NCBI RefSeq assembly: GCF_024158145.1
Contig: NZ_JAMYXM010000001.1
Span: forward strand, 1,488,001-1,552,000
Direction of reading: 5' to 3'
Origin: Notoacmeibacter sp. MSK16QG-6
Lineage (GTDB): Bacteria > Pseudomonadota > Alphaproteobacteria > Rhizobiales > Rhizobiaceae
DNA length: 64,000 nucleotides
The position numbers were made by a program, and so were the translations under genes. Under the pieces are notes generated by a model that saw nothing but the letters and a program-made list of their open reading frames with translations, ran no database searches and was not told the origin of the DNA. Below, one piece after another: positions 43,966 to 54,011 of the stretch. The stretch's first letter is position 1. Each line of letters starts with the position of its first letter.

Positions 43966-44472
43966 ATGAACACGCTTTCGATCGACATAAGGAATGCGTC
44001 AAGATCCGACGCAAGCGGCATTGCGGCAACGCACCACGAATCGTGGCGTGGCGCCTATGCCGGTATTATTCCGCATACTGCCCTTACGAAGATGATCGCT
44101 CAGCGAGGGGAAGACTGGTGGGTTCGCGCTCTATCTCGTTCAGCGTCGGTTCTGGTGGCCGAATTTGGCGATGAAATCGTCGGCTATACGACCTATGGCC
44201 GGAACCGGACAAAAGAATTGCCTCAGAAGGGCGAGGTGTATGAGCTTTATCTCCACCCGCAATATCAGGGTATCGGTATTGGCAGCCGGCTGTTCGCCGC
44301 TGCACGCCAAAAGCTCGAAGACTCGCATCTGAACGGCACAGTGGTCTGGGCGCTGGAAGACAATCATATCGCGCAGCAATTTTACGCCGGTCACGGCGGC
44401 CATGACATTGCCGAAGGCGTCGAGCAGCTTGGCGGCGCATCGTTTAAAAAGGTCGCCTTCGTCTGGGCCTGA
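43966..44472 (+). CDS. GNAT-family N-acetyltransferase
   Basis: A 168-residue acetyl-CoA-dependent transferase of unknown substrate. The fold elements are RNASRSDASGIAATHHESWRGAYAGIIP at the N-terminus, VAEFGDEIVGYTTYG (beta4), the acetyl-CoA loop YLHPQYQGIGIGSRLFAAARQKL (motif A) and ALEDNHIAQQFYAGHGG (motif B). It resembles the general RimI-like acetyltransferases often annotated by similarity only. Single gene, divergent from pdxY. Confidence 0.87.
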   Translation: MNTLSIDIRNASRSDASGIAATHHESWRGAYAGIIPHTALTKMIAQRGEDWWVRALSRSASVLVAEFGDEIVGYTTYGRNRTKELPQKGEVYELYLHPQYQGIGIGSRLFAAARQKLEDSHLNGTVVWALEDNHIAQQFYAGHGGHDIAEGVEQLGGASFKKVAFVWA

Positions 44473-44668
44473 TCGATTTGTAACGCTTACGTCTTGATGC
44501 GTTCAGGCATGTGCGCGCAGTAAATGACGCTCACAGGGCGGTCACAAGCTCATCGTCATACCAATTGCCTGTGCCGCTGCCGATTGCATGGGCTGGCCGC
44601 CTTCGCTATCAGGACGCCATTCGATGTCTCCAGGGTTCACGACCCTGTTTCAATAGACTGGAGCCTTT

Positions 44669-45196
44669 ATGCGTATCGACGCCATTTCCATCGGCGAGAA
44701 CCCGCCAGAAGACGTTAACGTCATTATCGAAGTGCCCGTCGGCGGCCATCCCATCAAATATGAAATGGACAAAGAGGCCGGCGCTCTCGTGGTCGACCGC
44801 TTCCTCTATACGCCGATGACGTATCCGGGCAATTACGGCTTTGTACCGCATACGCTTTCCGACGACGGCGATCCCATCGATGTGATGGTGCTGAACACCC
44901 GGCCGCTGGTCCCCGGTTGCATCATTAATGTGCGTCCGGTCGGCGTTCTTTTGATGGAAGATGATGGCGGCGTGGATGAAAAGGTTGTCGCCGTGCCCAA
45001 TCATCGGCTGACCAAGCGATATGACGGTGTCAACGATTTCAGCGATCTGCCGGAGATCACCCGCCAACAGGTCGAGCATTTCTTTGAGCACTACAAGGAT
45101 CTGGAACCCGGAAAGTGGGTGAAGATCGGTGACTGGCACGGAGCCGATTTCGCCAAGGAAAAAATCTCCGAGGCTATCGAGCGGGCGAAAAAGTAG
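44669..45196 (+). CDS. ppa: Inorganic pyrophosphatase (family I)
   Basis: A 175-residue hexameric enzyme that hydrolyses PPi and so drives biosynthetic reactions. Metal-binding motifs are intact: [42 protein letters not shown] (the three active-site Asp residues) and [13 protein letters not shown], then [16 protein letters not shown]. The 196-base gap before it contains its promoter region, with no clear consensus boxes. A good terminator follows. Confidence 0.95.
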   Translation: MRIDAISIGENPPEDVNVIIEVPVGGHPIKYEMDKEAGALVVDRFLYTPMTYPGNYGFVPHTLSDDGDPIDVMVLNTRPLVPGCIINVRPVGVLLMEDDGGVDEKVVAVPNHRLTKRYDGVNDFSDLPEITRQQVEHFFEHYKDLEPGKWVKIGDWHGADFAKEKISEAIERAKK

Positions 45197-45224
45197 GCGG
45201 CCGGCTTTTCACGATAAGCTTTCG

Positions 45225-45255
45225 AGGCGGGTCGATGTTGTCGATCCGCCTTTTT
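45225..45255 (+). terminator. Rho-independent terminator after ppa
   Basis: An 11-bp stem (45225-45235 with 45241-45251) including one G/T wobble, 5-base loop, followed by a run of T. It ends just before the convergent amidotransferase gene. Confidence 0.85.
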
Positions 45256-45256
45256 G

Positions 45257-46000
45257 TTACGCTTCAGCCTCGATGAAGAGGCGCTGCAGTAGTGTGACTG
45301 CAAATTGCCGCAAGGGAGCGTCGTGGATGAGACGGCCCTGAAGGCTCTCTCGTGCAGATTGTGCGCCAGGCATCTGAAATCGCTCGTGGGCCTTGACGAC
45401 CCAGCGATGCAGCATGACCGCCGTCAATTCGGGATGAAACTGCACTCCGATCGCCTTCGGCCCAACAGCAAAGGCCTGGTTCGGAAAATGATCTTCGCCT
45501 TTGGCAAGAAGCGTGGCGCCCGTTGGCAGGACGACACCCTCCTTGTGGAATTGCAGCACTTTTGCCGGCCAATCGGCGATATAGGAAGAGCCGTCGCTCG
45601 TCGGCTCCAGATCGTACCAGCCATATTCCGCCCGGCCTTCGGCGTGAGGGTGAACCCGCCCGCCAAGGTGATTGACCAACATCTGCGCGCCAAGGCAAAG
45701 GCCGAGAAATGGACGACCTTCAGAGAGCGGAACGGCAAGCCAGTCCGTTTCGCGCCGGATGAACTCCTCATTGTCGTTGGCGCTCATCGGCCCGCCGAAC
45801 ACAACTGCGCCGGCATGACCCTCCAGCGTGGAGGGGAGCGCATCGCCGAGGGGCGGGCGGCGAATGTCGAGTGGAAAACCCATCTCGCGCAGCAGGATGC
45901 CGACCCGACCGGGGGACGACGTTGCCTGGTGCAGGATAACAAGAACCGGTCTGTATGCGACCTTTTCATCACCATTTGGCCGAAGCGGCGGTTCGATCAT
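45257..46000 (-). CDS. Class I glutamine amidotransferase-like protein
   Basis: A 247-residue GATase1-fold protein. The catalytic triad is complete: Cys102 (FLGLCLGAQML), His189 and Glu191 (VQFHPELT). It resembles stand-alone GMP-synthase-like amidotransferases (COG0518), which often act as gamma-glutamyl hydrolases; the acceptor is unknown. An N-terminal extension of about 16 residues precedes the first beta strand (PVLVILHQ), so a later start is possible. Its ATG overlaps the TerB stop (ATGA), so it is the last gene of the hemCD-mitofilin-hemY run. Confidence 0.83.
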   Translation of the reverse strand: MIEPPLRPNGDEKVAYRPVLVILHQATSSPGRVGILLREMGFPLDIRRPPLGDALPSTLEGHAGAVVFGGPMSANDNEEFIRRETDWLAVPLSEGRPFLGLCLGAQMLVNHLGGRVHPHAEGRAEYGWYDLEPTSDGSSYIADWPAKVLQFHKEGVVLPTGATLLAKGEDHFPNQAFAVGPKAIGVQFHPELTAVMLHRWVVKAHERFQMPGAQSARESLQGRLIHDAPLRQFAVTLLQRLFIEAEA

Positions 46001-46497
46001 CGGGATTGCGGCGCGCTCTCATCGCTTTCAGGGCGCGGCCTAAGTGAAACCCCTAGCCGCGCGACGGCGTCCTGCCGTTGGTGGATGCGTTCACGTCCCG
46101 CGACGCCCATCAATTCGGAAATGCGCCAGACGAGATTGTCTTCGAGTTCATGGGCCATGCCGTCCGCATAGGCCATTTCCCAGAGCATGCCGATAAAATC
46201 GTTCCGCTCCCCGATCTCGAACTCGCGTTTGAGAACAGAGGTGAACGCGTAAAAATCGGCGCTCTCAGCGGCGGCGGACTTACCCTCTGCGACGAGCGCT
46301 TCGATCCTCTCCTCATCCAGACCGAAACGTGCCGCCAGATTGGCACGTAGCCGAGCTTCTTCTTCCGGCTGACGGATGCCGTCTGCATCCATGAGGATGA
46401 CCAGCAACGCCGCAGCAGCGCGGCGTATGTCACTTTCGCTCGTTTTCTCGTTTGCCGAATCGGGCAGACGAAAAAGTTCGGTCAGACGTTGTAACAT
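45997..46497 (-). CDS. TerB-family protein
   Basis: A 166-residue all-helical TerB-like protein of the tellurite-resistance superfamily. Visible pattern: RRAAAALLVILMDADGIRQPEEEARLRANLAARFGLDEERIEALVAEG and then RNDFIGMLWEMAYADGMAHELEDNLVWRISELMGV, with the acidic residues typical of the TerB metal-site. The C-terminus is charged. Tellurite resistance is not implied: most chromosomal homologues have unknown roles. It starts 15 bases after hemY and overlaps the amidotransferase by four bases. Confidence 0.85.
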   Translation of the reverse strand: MLQRLTELFRLPDSANEKTSESDIRRAAAALLVILMDADGIRQPEEEARLRANLAARFGLDEERIEALVAEGKSAAAESADFYAFTSVLKREFEIGERNDFIGMLWEMAYADGMAHELEDNLVWRISELMGVAGRERIHQRQDAVARLGVSLRPRPESDESAPQSR

Positions 46498-46512
46498 GAC
46501 GGATCTTGACTG

Positions 46513-48147
46513 CTAAAACAGGCGATAACGACTGTCCTTTTGGGGTGGGGGACCGACCGGACCCGGATCATCCGGCGGGCCTGGCCGGTGGATAGGCGCA
46601 ACCGCTGGCTCGGCGGACACCGGTTCCAGCGGCTCTTCTGCGAGCGGTGGCGCGTCATTCGAGGCATCAGGGCCCGTGGAGACAGGTGCTTCGCTCGGCA
46701 GGTCAGGCTCGATCTCGTCGACTGACAGGGAGACATCCTCAACAGTGGTGTTCGGACGGCTCTCGGGAATGGCGCGATCGGCCTCGATGATCGGGATTAC
46801 CGGCACCGTGGCGTCATATTCGAATGCACCGACAGGTTTGCCGTCCACAAGCGGCAGCACCTGCTCGACCGGCACACGCCATTCGAACGCATCGAGACGG
46901 CCGGTAACCGGGCTGATCGGCGCCCAGTGCTCCGAGACATAGCCGTCGGCCGTCCAGGCCGGGTCACGCGGCGCCTTGACGGCTTGGGCGAGCCAATGGC
47001 GGACACGGCCTTCATCGCCGGTCTGCTCATCCTCGATGTCTGCAAGAAGAAGGAAAGCGCTTTCGCGCGGCTCGGTCCTGACGACCGGTTCGATTTTCTG
47101 GCGCGCTTCGTCATATTCGCCAGCTTCGTAAAGTGCGCGGGCAAGCACCAGTGCCGCGACGCTGTTCTGTGGCTTCCACTGCTCAAGCTTACGGGCGCGG
47201 ATCAATCGGTCCTGAACCGGATCGCCCGGCCGCAAATGGAGATAGAGGTCACCAATTTGCGGATGCGGTTCGCGCTTCCAGGCTGCTTCCAGAACTTTAC
47301 CAGCGGTGCGCGTGTCGCCCTTGCGGATTGCCGCCTTGGCTTGCGCCAGAACCGCCGGTACGAACTCCGGCTGCATGGAAACGGCTTCAGCGGCGAGAGA
47401 CCTCGACCGCGCCGGATCGGTATCGACGATCTCCATCGACTTGGCGGTCATCAGAACGGCGCGCTGGCGCTCGTAGATTTCCTTGGCGATCTGCTTGGTC
47501 GCCAGCTGCCGGTCCAGCAATGTAAGCGCACCATCCCAATCGGCGTTGGCGGTGCGCGCCTCCATTGCCGCGCGCGACGCCCAATCAAGCTGCGGAGCGT
47601 CCTTGGCAGCCAGCTCCGCAAAATGGCGGGCGGCTCGCGTCTCGCCAAGCTTTTGCGCTTCGAGATAAAGCCCATGCAGACCGAGCGGCCGAGTTTCGGG
47701 GTCTTCCAGCATGGCCTCGAATTTATGGCGGGCCTTGTCGTGATTGCCTTCGAGCAAAGACGTCTGCGCATCGAGCAAATGCAGAAGCGGTTCCGTTGAG
47801 GGGTCGAGATTCTGCAGAGCGCGCGCATTCATCTTGCGGGCCAGACCGCTATCGCCAGCGCCTATCGCGATCATGCCGGTCGAAAGCGCCTGATAGCCAC
47901 GATCGCGCTTGCGCGACCGGAAATGCCTGGTCAGCCGTTCGGGGCTGCGGATGATACCCTTGATGAACCACCAGGCGATCATGGTCGCGGCGATCAATGC
48001 AACGATAGCGACTGCGGCAAAAAGGAGTGAGACCTCCAGCTCAGTGTCGGATAGCGTGACCATGACGCTGCCTGGCAGATCGGCCACCCACGCGAAAAGG
48101 CCGGCAAGGCCCAGCACCAGCAGGAAAAAGAGGACGAGTTTGATCAT
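46513..48147 (-). CDS. hemY: HemY, TPR membrane protein of heme biosynthesis locus
   Basis: A 544-residue inner-membrane protein. Two N-terminal membrane helices (about 3-22 and 40-65, with FAAVAIVALIAATMIAWWFIKGII) precede the HemY_N signature and a series of tetratricopeptide-type helices (about 90-400). The last 100 residues are Pro/Glu/Ala-rich and likely disordered. This is HemY of the proteobacterial hemCDXY type, not the oxygen-dependent protoporphyrinogen oxidase also named HemY. Its exact role in heme synthesis is unknown. The start overlaps the mitofilin-like gene stop by four bases. Confidence 0.92.
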   Translation of the reverse strand: MIKLVLFFLLVLGLAGLFAWVADLPGSVMVTLSDTELEVSLLFAAVAIVALIAATMIAWWFIKGIIRSPERLTRHFRSRKRDRGYQALSTGMIAIGAGDSGLARKMNARALQNLDPSTEPLLHLLDAQTSLLEGNHDKARHKFEAMLEDPETRPLGLHGLYLEAQKLGETRAARHFAELAAKDAPQLDWASRAAMEARTANADWDGALTLLDRQLATKQIAKEIYERQRAVLMTAKSMEIVDTDPARSRSLAAEAVSMQPEFVPAVLAQAKAAIRKGDTRTAGKVLEAAWKREPHPQIGDLYLHLRPGDPVQDRLIRARKLEQWKPQNSVAALVLARALYEAGEYDEARQKIEPVVRTEPRESAFLLLADIEDEQTGDEGRVRHWLAQAVKAPRDPAWTADGYVSEHWAPISPVTGRLDAFEWRVPVEQVLPLVDGKPVGAFEYDATVPVIPIIEADRAIPESRPNTTVEDVSLSVDEIEPDLPSEAPVSTGPDASNDAPPLAEEPLEPVSAEPAVAPIHRPGPPDDPGPVGPPPQKDSRYRLF

Positions 48148-49976
48148 CGTGACTGCTCCGTCCCGGTGGTCGCGGGTTCGACCTGTTCATCCTGCGGTGC
48201 GGCATCGGCGGCTGCTGCCGGGCCAGCATCGTTGGAAGGCGCGTCTTGCGGGGAAGTTTCGCGACCCGGGGCAGTTGGCAACTCACTCGTTTCTGTCGAT
48301 GTGGCGTCAGCAGTCGGCGCGCGAGAAGTGGCGACCGCTTTGATCACTGCGGGAAGATTGTCGCGAGCCTCAATGGTTGCGCGCAAATCATTCACGAAAG
48401 CATCTCCGGTCTGCTGAACATCGGGCGGAAGCGTTTCATACTCCACAAGTCCTTCCTTCAACCCGCCCGCCTGGACGGCGTTTTCAAACCGCGTAATAGC
48501 GCTTTGTGGCCCTTCTGCCTTCGGATCACCGACCCGGCGTATCGTGACGAGCGATCTGGCACCGTCCCGAAGCTGCTCCAGCAGGCCGCCATCGCTTGCG
48601 GCAGCGGGTTGAGGAGATGCAGCTTCGCGCATCGCGTCCGCGACGTCTGGAACGGCCTCAGCCAGTTGCGCTTCGGTTTTGACGCCACTGTCAGCATAGG
48701 TTGCGAGCGCTTCAACAGCTTCGCCGCCGGCACCGAGCGACTGCGCCGTCTGCAGTTCGTTTTCGAAGGGTCGACCGTTTTCAACCGCACTTCGAAGAGC
48801 CGAGGCGGCAATCGCCCGCGCAACTTCCTCTTGCGCGCGATTGGCATCGGCGAGTTGCTCCACCTGCGCAATGCGGCCATCCAGATCGGAGACCTTTTCG
48901 GACGTGGCGCCAATTTGCTCTTGCGCCTCGGTCATGCTGCCGGAAAGATTTTCAAAACTGTCACCGATCTCCGTCAGGGACTGTTCCAGCCTGGTCGCGG
49001 CGTCCTCCCGGTCGCTCGCAGCACTTTGCAGATTTTGCTGCAGGGTTGTCAGTTCTTCCCGCAGGCTGGCGATGCGTTGGTCGATATTTGAGAGAGTCTC
49101 GTCAGTCGCCGCGTTCTGCTGTGCGCCGGCGGCGGTCTGGTTGTCGATTTCAGCGGTTTCGAGCGCTGAAACTCTGTCGGAAAGAGCTTGGAGGCCTGCT
49201 TCTTCACCGGCACCTCCGCTTGAAACCGTCTCACGCAACTGCTGCACTTCTTGCTGAAGAGCGCCAAGATCGTCAGCAGCGGCATTGTTTTGCGACACGG
49301 TATCGAGTTGCGCAGCAAGACCAGCCTTCAGATCGTCTACCTCCTGCTGAAGCCGTTCGATCTGCGGCCCGGCAGCCTGTTGTTCACCGGTCAGTGGAAT
49401 ATAGCCGAGGCCCACAGCAGTACCGAGTGCGAGCGCCACCAGAAGCGCGCCAAGCAAAAACGCCGTCAATCCGCCCATGCCTGAACGGGCGGGCGCTGTC
49501 GCGGTAACGGGTTCGGCGTGTTGTCTGCCATGTTTCGTTTCGGTTTCGGCGGTCTCCGGATCGGAAGGGCGCATTTGATCCGCTTCGCCTGTTCCGGTCG
49601 TTTCTCCCAAGGCCGCAGTCTGGTCAGCGACAGCGGAATCGCTGGCGACTTCGTCAAGCACAGGCTCATTCGCTGTCGCTTGCTCGCCTTCCTGCGCGCC
49701 GGTCTGTTCATCGATGACGTCGGTAGATGGTTCTTCGACGCTACTCTCGGTGATCGAAATATCCTCGTCACCGTCGCCTGATCCGGCTGTTACGTGATCA
49801 TCTTCGGGCTCAGGAACGTCATCGGGCTGCATGGGTGTCGGTTCGGCTGCTTCCGCCGCCGCGCCATCCGATCCGGTCTCACTCTCGTCCAGCCGCTTTA
49901 CGTCTTCGCCATCCAGATCGATGGTGACGGGATCGCGATTGACGGCGGAGTGACGGTCGCCGGGCTTCTTCGCCAT
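48144..49976 (-). CDS. Mitofilin/Mic60-like inner membrane protein (COG4223)
   Basis: A 610-residue protein corresponding to the alphaproteobacterial Mic60 homologue. An acidic, disordered N-terminus (about 1-170) is followed by one membrane helix (about 172-194, MGGLTAFLLGALLVALALG) and a long coiled coil of Gln/Glu/Leu-rich heptads (about 205-380). The C-terminal mitofilin-like domain (about 380-540) ends in a Pro/Ala/Thr-rich tail. Mic60 shapes mitochondrial crista junctions, and alphaproteobacterial forms bend inner membrane in vitro and in vivo. Location between hemD and hemY is the classic context. The 138 bases upstream of it may hold a separate promoter. Confidence 0.88.
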   Translation of the reverse strand: MAKKPGDRHSAVNRDPVTIDLDGEDVKRLDESETGSDGAAAEAAEPTPMQPDDVPEPEDDHVTAGSGDGDEDISITESSVEEPSTDVIDEQTGAQEGEQATANEPVLDEVASDSAVADQTAALGETTGTGEADQMRPSDPETAETETKHGRQHAEPVTATAPARSGMGGLTAFLLGALLVALALGTAVGLGYIPLTGEQQAAGPQIERLQQEVDDLKAGLAAQLDTVSQNNAAADDLGALQQEVQQLRETVSSGGAGEEAGLQALSDRVSALETAEIDNQTAAGAQQNAATDETLSNIDQRIASLREELTTLQQNLQSAASDREDAATRLEQSLTEIGDSFENLSGSMTEAQEQIGATSEKVSDLDGRIAQVEQLADANRAQEEVARAIAASALRSAVENGRPFENELQTAQSLGAGGEAVEALATYADSGVKTEAQLAEAVPDVADAMREAASPQPAAASDGGLLEQLRDGARSLVTIRRVGDPKAEGPQSAITRFENAVQAGGLKEGLVEYETLPPDVQQTGDAFVNDLRATIEARDNLPAVIKAVATSRAPTADATSTETSELPTAPGRETSPQDAPSNDAGPAAAADAAPQDEQVEPATTGTEQSR

Positions 49977-50114
49977 TCAGGGGCTCCGAGAAAAGTAAGG
50001 TCCACAAAAATTCACCGGCAACGGATCGCGGAACGATGTCGCCAAGTCATAAGCGTAGCGCGAAATTTGCGTTTCGCCAGCTTGTAACAGCGCTTTGATA
50101 TAGATCGCTAGTGT

Positions 50115-50816
50115 TCATCGGCGGGCAATTTCATCGAGAAGCGTTAAAGCGGCCTGTTCGGTGGCGTTCCTTGCAATTTCGCAAGTGCCGCCGGCCTCAT
50201 CGGCAATTCGCCGGGAAAAGCAGAGGCGAACAGCATTTTCGCCCAAGCGCTCCTTTTCGGTGAGCGCTCGGAACAGACGCGCTGCCAAAGTCGATGTCAG
50301 CAGAACAACATCGATGGGTATCGCGCGCAGATTGTTCAGATCGGTATCTGGAATATTCTTCTCGCGCGTGTCGTAAATTTCCCTCGTGACGATCTCCATA
50401 CCTACCTGTCTCAAGCGCTCCTCAATATGCTTTCGACGGACTCTGCCAGCGAGATACAGAAGGCGCTGCGGCGCTCTATCGATCAGTGTGTCGGTGAGCG
50501 TTTCGGCGTCGCCGCCAAGCGCCTCGGCATGGGTAAACCCACGATCTCTCGCAGCGTTTGCGGTCGCCGATCCGACGGTCCAGACCGGTAGATGCCGGAG
50601 ACCGGACGCTTTTGCCTTGGGCAGGTGGCGTATTGCATTGGCGCTTGTAAGGATAACGGCGTCAAAACCCTCGGCGGGCGGCAGATCGGCATCGAGGCCG
50701 GATATCGTCGTCAGAGGAAGGAGATGGGCGTCGTGGCCATGCTCCCTAATGGCTCGCGCCGTCCGTTCGGCCCCCGGCATCGGGCGGGTAACGAGTACGG
50801 ACAGCCGGCGCGCCAC
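50115..50816 (-). CDS. hemD: Uroporphyrinogen-III synthase
   Basis: A 233-residue enzyme that cyclises hydroxymethylbilane with inversion of ring D. The family is weakly conserved; visible cues are VLVTRPMPGAERTARAIREHGHDAHLLPL at the N-terminus, VILTSANAIRHLP, WTVGSATANAARDRGF, LYLAGRVRRKHIEERL in domain 2, and VLLTSTLAARLFRAL. It starts three bases after hemC on the same strand, the standard gene pair. It is then followed by the mitofilin-like gene. Confidence 0.92.
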   Translation of the reverse strand: MARRLSVLVTRPMPGAERTARAIREHGHDAHLLPLTTISGLDADLPPAEGFDAVILTSANAIRHLPKAKASGLRHLPVWTVGSATANAARDRGFTHAEALGGDAETLTDTLIDRAPQRLLYLAGRVRRKHIEERLRQVGMEIVTREIYDTREKNIPDTDLNNLRAIPIDVVLLTSTLAARLFRALTEKERLGENAVRLCFSRRIADEAGGTCEIARNATEQAALTLLDEIARR

Positions 50817-50819
50817 GGT

Positions 50820-51755
50820 TCAGGTCCAGCTGGCGAAAAAGTCCGGCCCGGCCCGACGGCGCAGTTCTTCGCCGGCTTGCCGGCCTATCGCTGCAGCGTC
50901 GGCGGCGGGGCCGTCCGTCTCGATCTCATGGGCATCCCTGCCATCCGGTGTCAGAATCATGCCGGAAAAGAGGATCTTGCCATCAGAAAAACGGGCGTGA
51001 CCAGCAATCGGGGTCCGGCACGAACCGTCCAGCGCTGCGAGAAAGGCACGCTCGCAAGCGAGCGCAGACGCCGTTTCCTCATGGGCGATGGGTAAGAGCA
51101 AGGCGTCGACCCGCTCATCGCCGATCCGGCTTTCGATACAGATGGCGCCCTGGCCCGGCGCAGGAGGAAAGCTCGTCAGCGGAAGTGCCTCGGTGACCTG
51201 ATCGGCCAGGTTGAGGCGGCGTAGGCCGGCCATCGCGAGCATCGTGCCATCGACCTCGCCGGCTGCGAGTTTGCGCAGTCGGGTCGGAACATTGCCGCGG
51301 TACAGAACGACGTTCAGGTCGGGACGCATTCGCCGCAGAAGCGCCTGTCGGCGAAGCGAGGACGAGCCGACCGTGGCCCCTTGCGGCAAATCCAGCAGCT
51401 TTTGCGCCGAATGCCCAATGAAGGCGTCGCGCGCATCCTCGCGCGGCAAAAAACAGGAGAGATGGAGGCCATTCGGCAGTTCGGTTGGCATGTCCTTGGC
51501 CGAATGCACGGCCAGATCGATGCGGCCATCGGAGAGGCGTTCCTCGATCTCCATCGTGAAAAGGCCCTTGCCGCCGACCTCGGCCAGCGGGCGGTCCTGA
51601 ATGCGGTCGCCGGCAGTGGAGACGACTTCGATCTCGAAAGCATCTTTTGGCAGACCATGCGCCGCCATCAGCCGGGTACGGGTCTCGTGCGCCTGAGCCA
51701 GCGCAAGATCGCTACCGCGGGTTCCGATGCGGATAAGGTCCGTTTCCATCGCCAT
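50820..51755 (-). CDS. hemC: Porphobilinogen deaminase (hydroxymethylbilane synthase)
   Basis: A 311-residue enzyme that links four porphobilinogens into hydroxymethylbilane on a dipyrromethane cofactor. The cofactor-binding Cys is about residue 246 ([13 protein letters not shown]) and the catalytic Asp about 88 ([14 protein letters not shown]). [31 protein letters not shown] and [11 protein letters not shown] are standard. An ATG at 51785 is in frame but has no ribosome binding site; the ATG at 51755 matches the family start. It is divergent from tsaD, leaving a promoter region of only 62 bases. Confidence 0.95.
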   Translation of the reverse strand: MAMETDLIRIGTRGSDLALAQAHETRTRLMAAHGLPKDAFEIEVVSTAGDRIQDRPLAEVGGKGLFTMEIEERLSDGRIDLAVHSAKDMPTELPNGLHLSCFLPREDARDAFIGHSAQKLLDLPQGATVGSSSLRRQALLRRMRPDLNVVLYRGNVPTRLRKLAAGEVDGTMLAMAGLRRLNLADQVTEALPLTSFPPAPGQGAICIESRIGDERVDALLLPIAHEETASALACERAFLAALDGSCRTPIAGHARFSDGKILFSGMILTPDGRDAHEIETDGPAADAAAIGRQAGEELRRRAGPDFFASWT

Positions 51756-51817
51756 GCCGTCCGTGTTAGGTGCCGCTCGGCGCATGCCGCGCCGCCGTTG
51801 CCATAAACCGAGCGAAG

Positions 51818-52990
51818 ATGCCCGACAACCCAGCCGCTGAAGTTGAATTCCCTGTTACGGTTCCGCCGAAACGTGCCGGCGAGCTTCTGGTTCTCGGTAT
51901 CGAAACAAGCTGCGATGAGACCGCTGCCGCCGTGCTGTCGGGGGCGGGCTCCGATGGCGGTCACGCGCCAGAGACGCGGCTGCTTTCCAATATCGTCCTG
52001 AGCCAGATCGAAGAGCACGCGGCATTTGGCGGCGTGGTGCCGGAGATTGCCGCACGCGCTCATGTCGCCGCACTCGACGGGATCATTAAAGCGGCTCTTC
52101 AGGATGCTGGCGTTGAACTTCCCGATCTCGATGCCATCGCGGTGACGGCAGGCCCCGGTCTCATCGGCGGGCTCATGGCGGGCTTTACCACGGCCAAGGC
52201 GCTGGCTTTTGGGGCTGACCTGCCGCTTTTGCCGATCAACCACCTTGAAGGCCATGCCTTGACTGCCCGCATGACGCACGGGCTGGCTTTTCCCTATCTG
52301 CTGCTGCTTGTCTCCGGCGGCCATACGCAGATTGTGCTCGTCCGTGGCGTGGGCGATTACGAACGGGTCGGCACAACAATCGATGATGCGCTCGGAGAAG
52401 CTTTCGACAAGACAGCGAAATTGCTTGGCCTTCCCTATCCAGGCGGGCCAAATGTGGAGAAGGCGGCGCTTGCCGGGGATGGAGACCGCTTTCCGCTGCC
52501 GCGGCCTTTAAAGGGAACGGATCGTCCGGACTTTTCTTTTTCGGGACTGAAGACCGCAGTGCGTCAGGCGGCGCAAAGCGTCGCGCCGCTCAGTGAAAAG
52601 GATGTCGCCGATTTGTGTGCCTCCTTTCAGGCAGCGGTGCGCGATACGCTGAGCGACCGGGTTGGCCGCGCGCTCGACCGGTTTGCCCGCGATTATCCCT
52701 CGGTTGCGTCGCCGGTTCTGGTCGTCGCCGGGGGCGTCGCCGCCAATTCCTTTCTGCGGAACGGGCTGGAGGCCCTTTGCCGGGAAAAAGGGTTTTGGTT
52801 TGTTGCGCCGCCATTGGCGCTCTGCACCGATAATGGCGCGATGATCGCTCATGCCGGTATGGAGCGGCTGCTGGCGGGATTGACGCCCGATCCTGAAGCG
52901 GTTTTCGCAATGGCGCCGCGTTCGCGCTGGCCATTGGACGAAAGCGCCACACCTGTCGTGGGATCGGGGAAAAGAGGAGCCAAGGCGTGA
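51818..52990 (+). CDS. tsaD: tRNA N6-adenosine threonylcarbamoyltransferase TsaD
   Basis: A 390-residue ASKHA-fold enzyme that transfers threonylcarbamoyl to A37 of tRNAs reading ANN codons (t6A). The metal-binding motif NHLEGHA is at about 147-153. [67 protein letters not shown] and [14 protein letters not shown] are conserved. The frame is open to 51770, but the ATG at 51818 avoids overlap with the divergent hemC region and fits the family. Its stop overlaps the gpsA GTG start by four bases. Confidence 0.96.
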   Translation: MPDNPAAEVEFPVTVPPKRAGELLVLGIETSCDETAAAVLSGAGSDGGHAPETRLLSNIVLSQIEEHAAFGGVVPEIAARAHVAALDGIIKAALQDAGVELPDLDAIAVTAGPGLIGGLMAGFTTAKALAFGADLPLLPINHLEGHALTARMTHGLAFPYLLLLVSGGHTQIVLVRGVGDYERVGTTIDDALGEAFDKTAKLLGLPYPGGPNVEKAALAGDGDRFPLPRPLKGTDRPDFSFSGLKTAVRQAAQSVAPLSEKDVADLCASFQAAVRDTLSDRVGRALDRFARDYPSVASPVLVVAGGVAANSFLRNGLEALCREKGFWFVAPPLALCTDNGAMIAHAGMERLLAGLTPDPEAVFAMAPRSRWPLDESATPVVGSGKRGAKA

Positions 52991-53991
52991 GCAGCGTTGA
53001 ACCAACAAAAGGTCCTGTCGCGGTGCTGGGTGCTGGCGCGTGGGGCACGGCATTGGCCGTATCCGCCCACCATGCGGGCCACGAAGTGCGTCTATGGGCC
53101 CGTGATAGCGCGCTTGCCGCAGAAATTGACCATCATCGCACCAATCGCCGCTACCTGCCCGATGTGCTCCTCCCGCCGACGCTCAACGCGTCGGACTCGC
53201 TGAGTGACACTTTATCGGATGCAGCGCTCGTTCTTTCGGTGGTCCCAGCTCAAGCGACGCGTACGGTGCTCGCTGAGGCTGCTGCCGATCTGCCGAAGGG
53301 CACGCCCTTGGTTCTCTGTGCCAAGGGGATCGAGCAGGACACGGGAAAGCTGGTGAGTGAGCTGGCCGCAGAAACCTTGCCCGATGCGCCGCTTGCTGCT
53401 CTTTCCGGCCCATCCTTCGCCGCCGATGTGGTCCGTGGCCTGCCGACCGCCGTCACCGTGGCTTCAGCTGACGGTGAACTGGCACAGCATCTTGCCGAGA
53501 TGCTCAGTGCCCCGGCTTTCCGCTGTTACTCCACCGATGATCTTGTCGGTGTCGAGGCCGGCGGGGCACTGAAGAACGTGCTGGCGATCGCGGTCGGCGC
53601 AGCCGCTGGCGCCAATCTCGGGGCCAGCGCCAGGGCCGCACTCGTGACACGCGGTTTCGTTGAGTTGCGGCGCCTCGGCGTCGCGCTTGGCGGACAGGCA
53701 GATACGCTGATGGGGCTATCTGGTCTTGGCGACCTCATTCTGACATGCAGTTCGGAACAGTCGCGCAATTTCACCTACGGTGCCGCCCTGGGACGCGGCG
53801 AATCCACTGACGGGCTAAAGCTGGCGGAGGGCGTCGCAACCGCTTCGATCGCGGCAAAACTCGCCGATCGATATGATATCGATACGCCAATCATCGATGC
53901 CACTGTGGCTCTTCTGGCAGGTGAAAGCTCCGTCCGCGAACTGGTCGCCAGCCTGATGGCGCGGCCGGTCAAGCCCGAAGACCATATCTGA
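52987..53991 (+). CDS. gpsA: Glycerol-3-phosphate dehydrogenase (NAD(P)+)
   Basis: A 334-residue enzyme producing sn-glycerol-3-phosphate for phospholipids. NAD(P)-binding motif [15 protein letters not shown] at about 11-25. Other signatures are the DxxxVVPAQ segment [36 protein letters not shown], and the catalytic Lys in [17 protein letters not shown]. The start codon is GTG within the end of tsaD, so translation is coupled. A YciI-like gene follows after 20 bases. Confidence 0.95.
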   Translation: MSSVEPTKGPVAVLGAGAWGTALAVSAHHAGHEVRLWARDSALAAEIDHHRTNRRYLPDVLLPPTLNASDSLSDTLSDAALVLSVVPAQATRTVLAEAAADLPKGTPLVLCAKGIEQDTGKLVSELAAETLPDAPLAALSGPSFAADVVRGLPTAVTVASADGELAQHLAEMLSAPAFRCYSTDDLVGVEAGGALKNVLAIAVGAAAGANLGASARAALVTRGFVELRRLGVALGGQADTLMGLSGLGDLILTCSSEQSRNFTYGAALGRGESTDGLKLAEGVATASIAAKLADRYDIDTPIIDATVALLAGESSVRELVASLMARPVKPEDHI

Positions 53992-54011
53992 CCCAACCGG
54001 AGAGAGAGTTC

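Noticed and set aside
45997-46497. TerB gene as evidence of tellurite resistance or a phage-defence ter cluster
   Set aside because: No terC, terD, terY or associated genes are present; single chromosomal TerB proteins are common and of unknown function.
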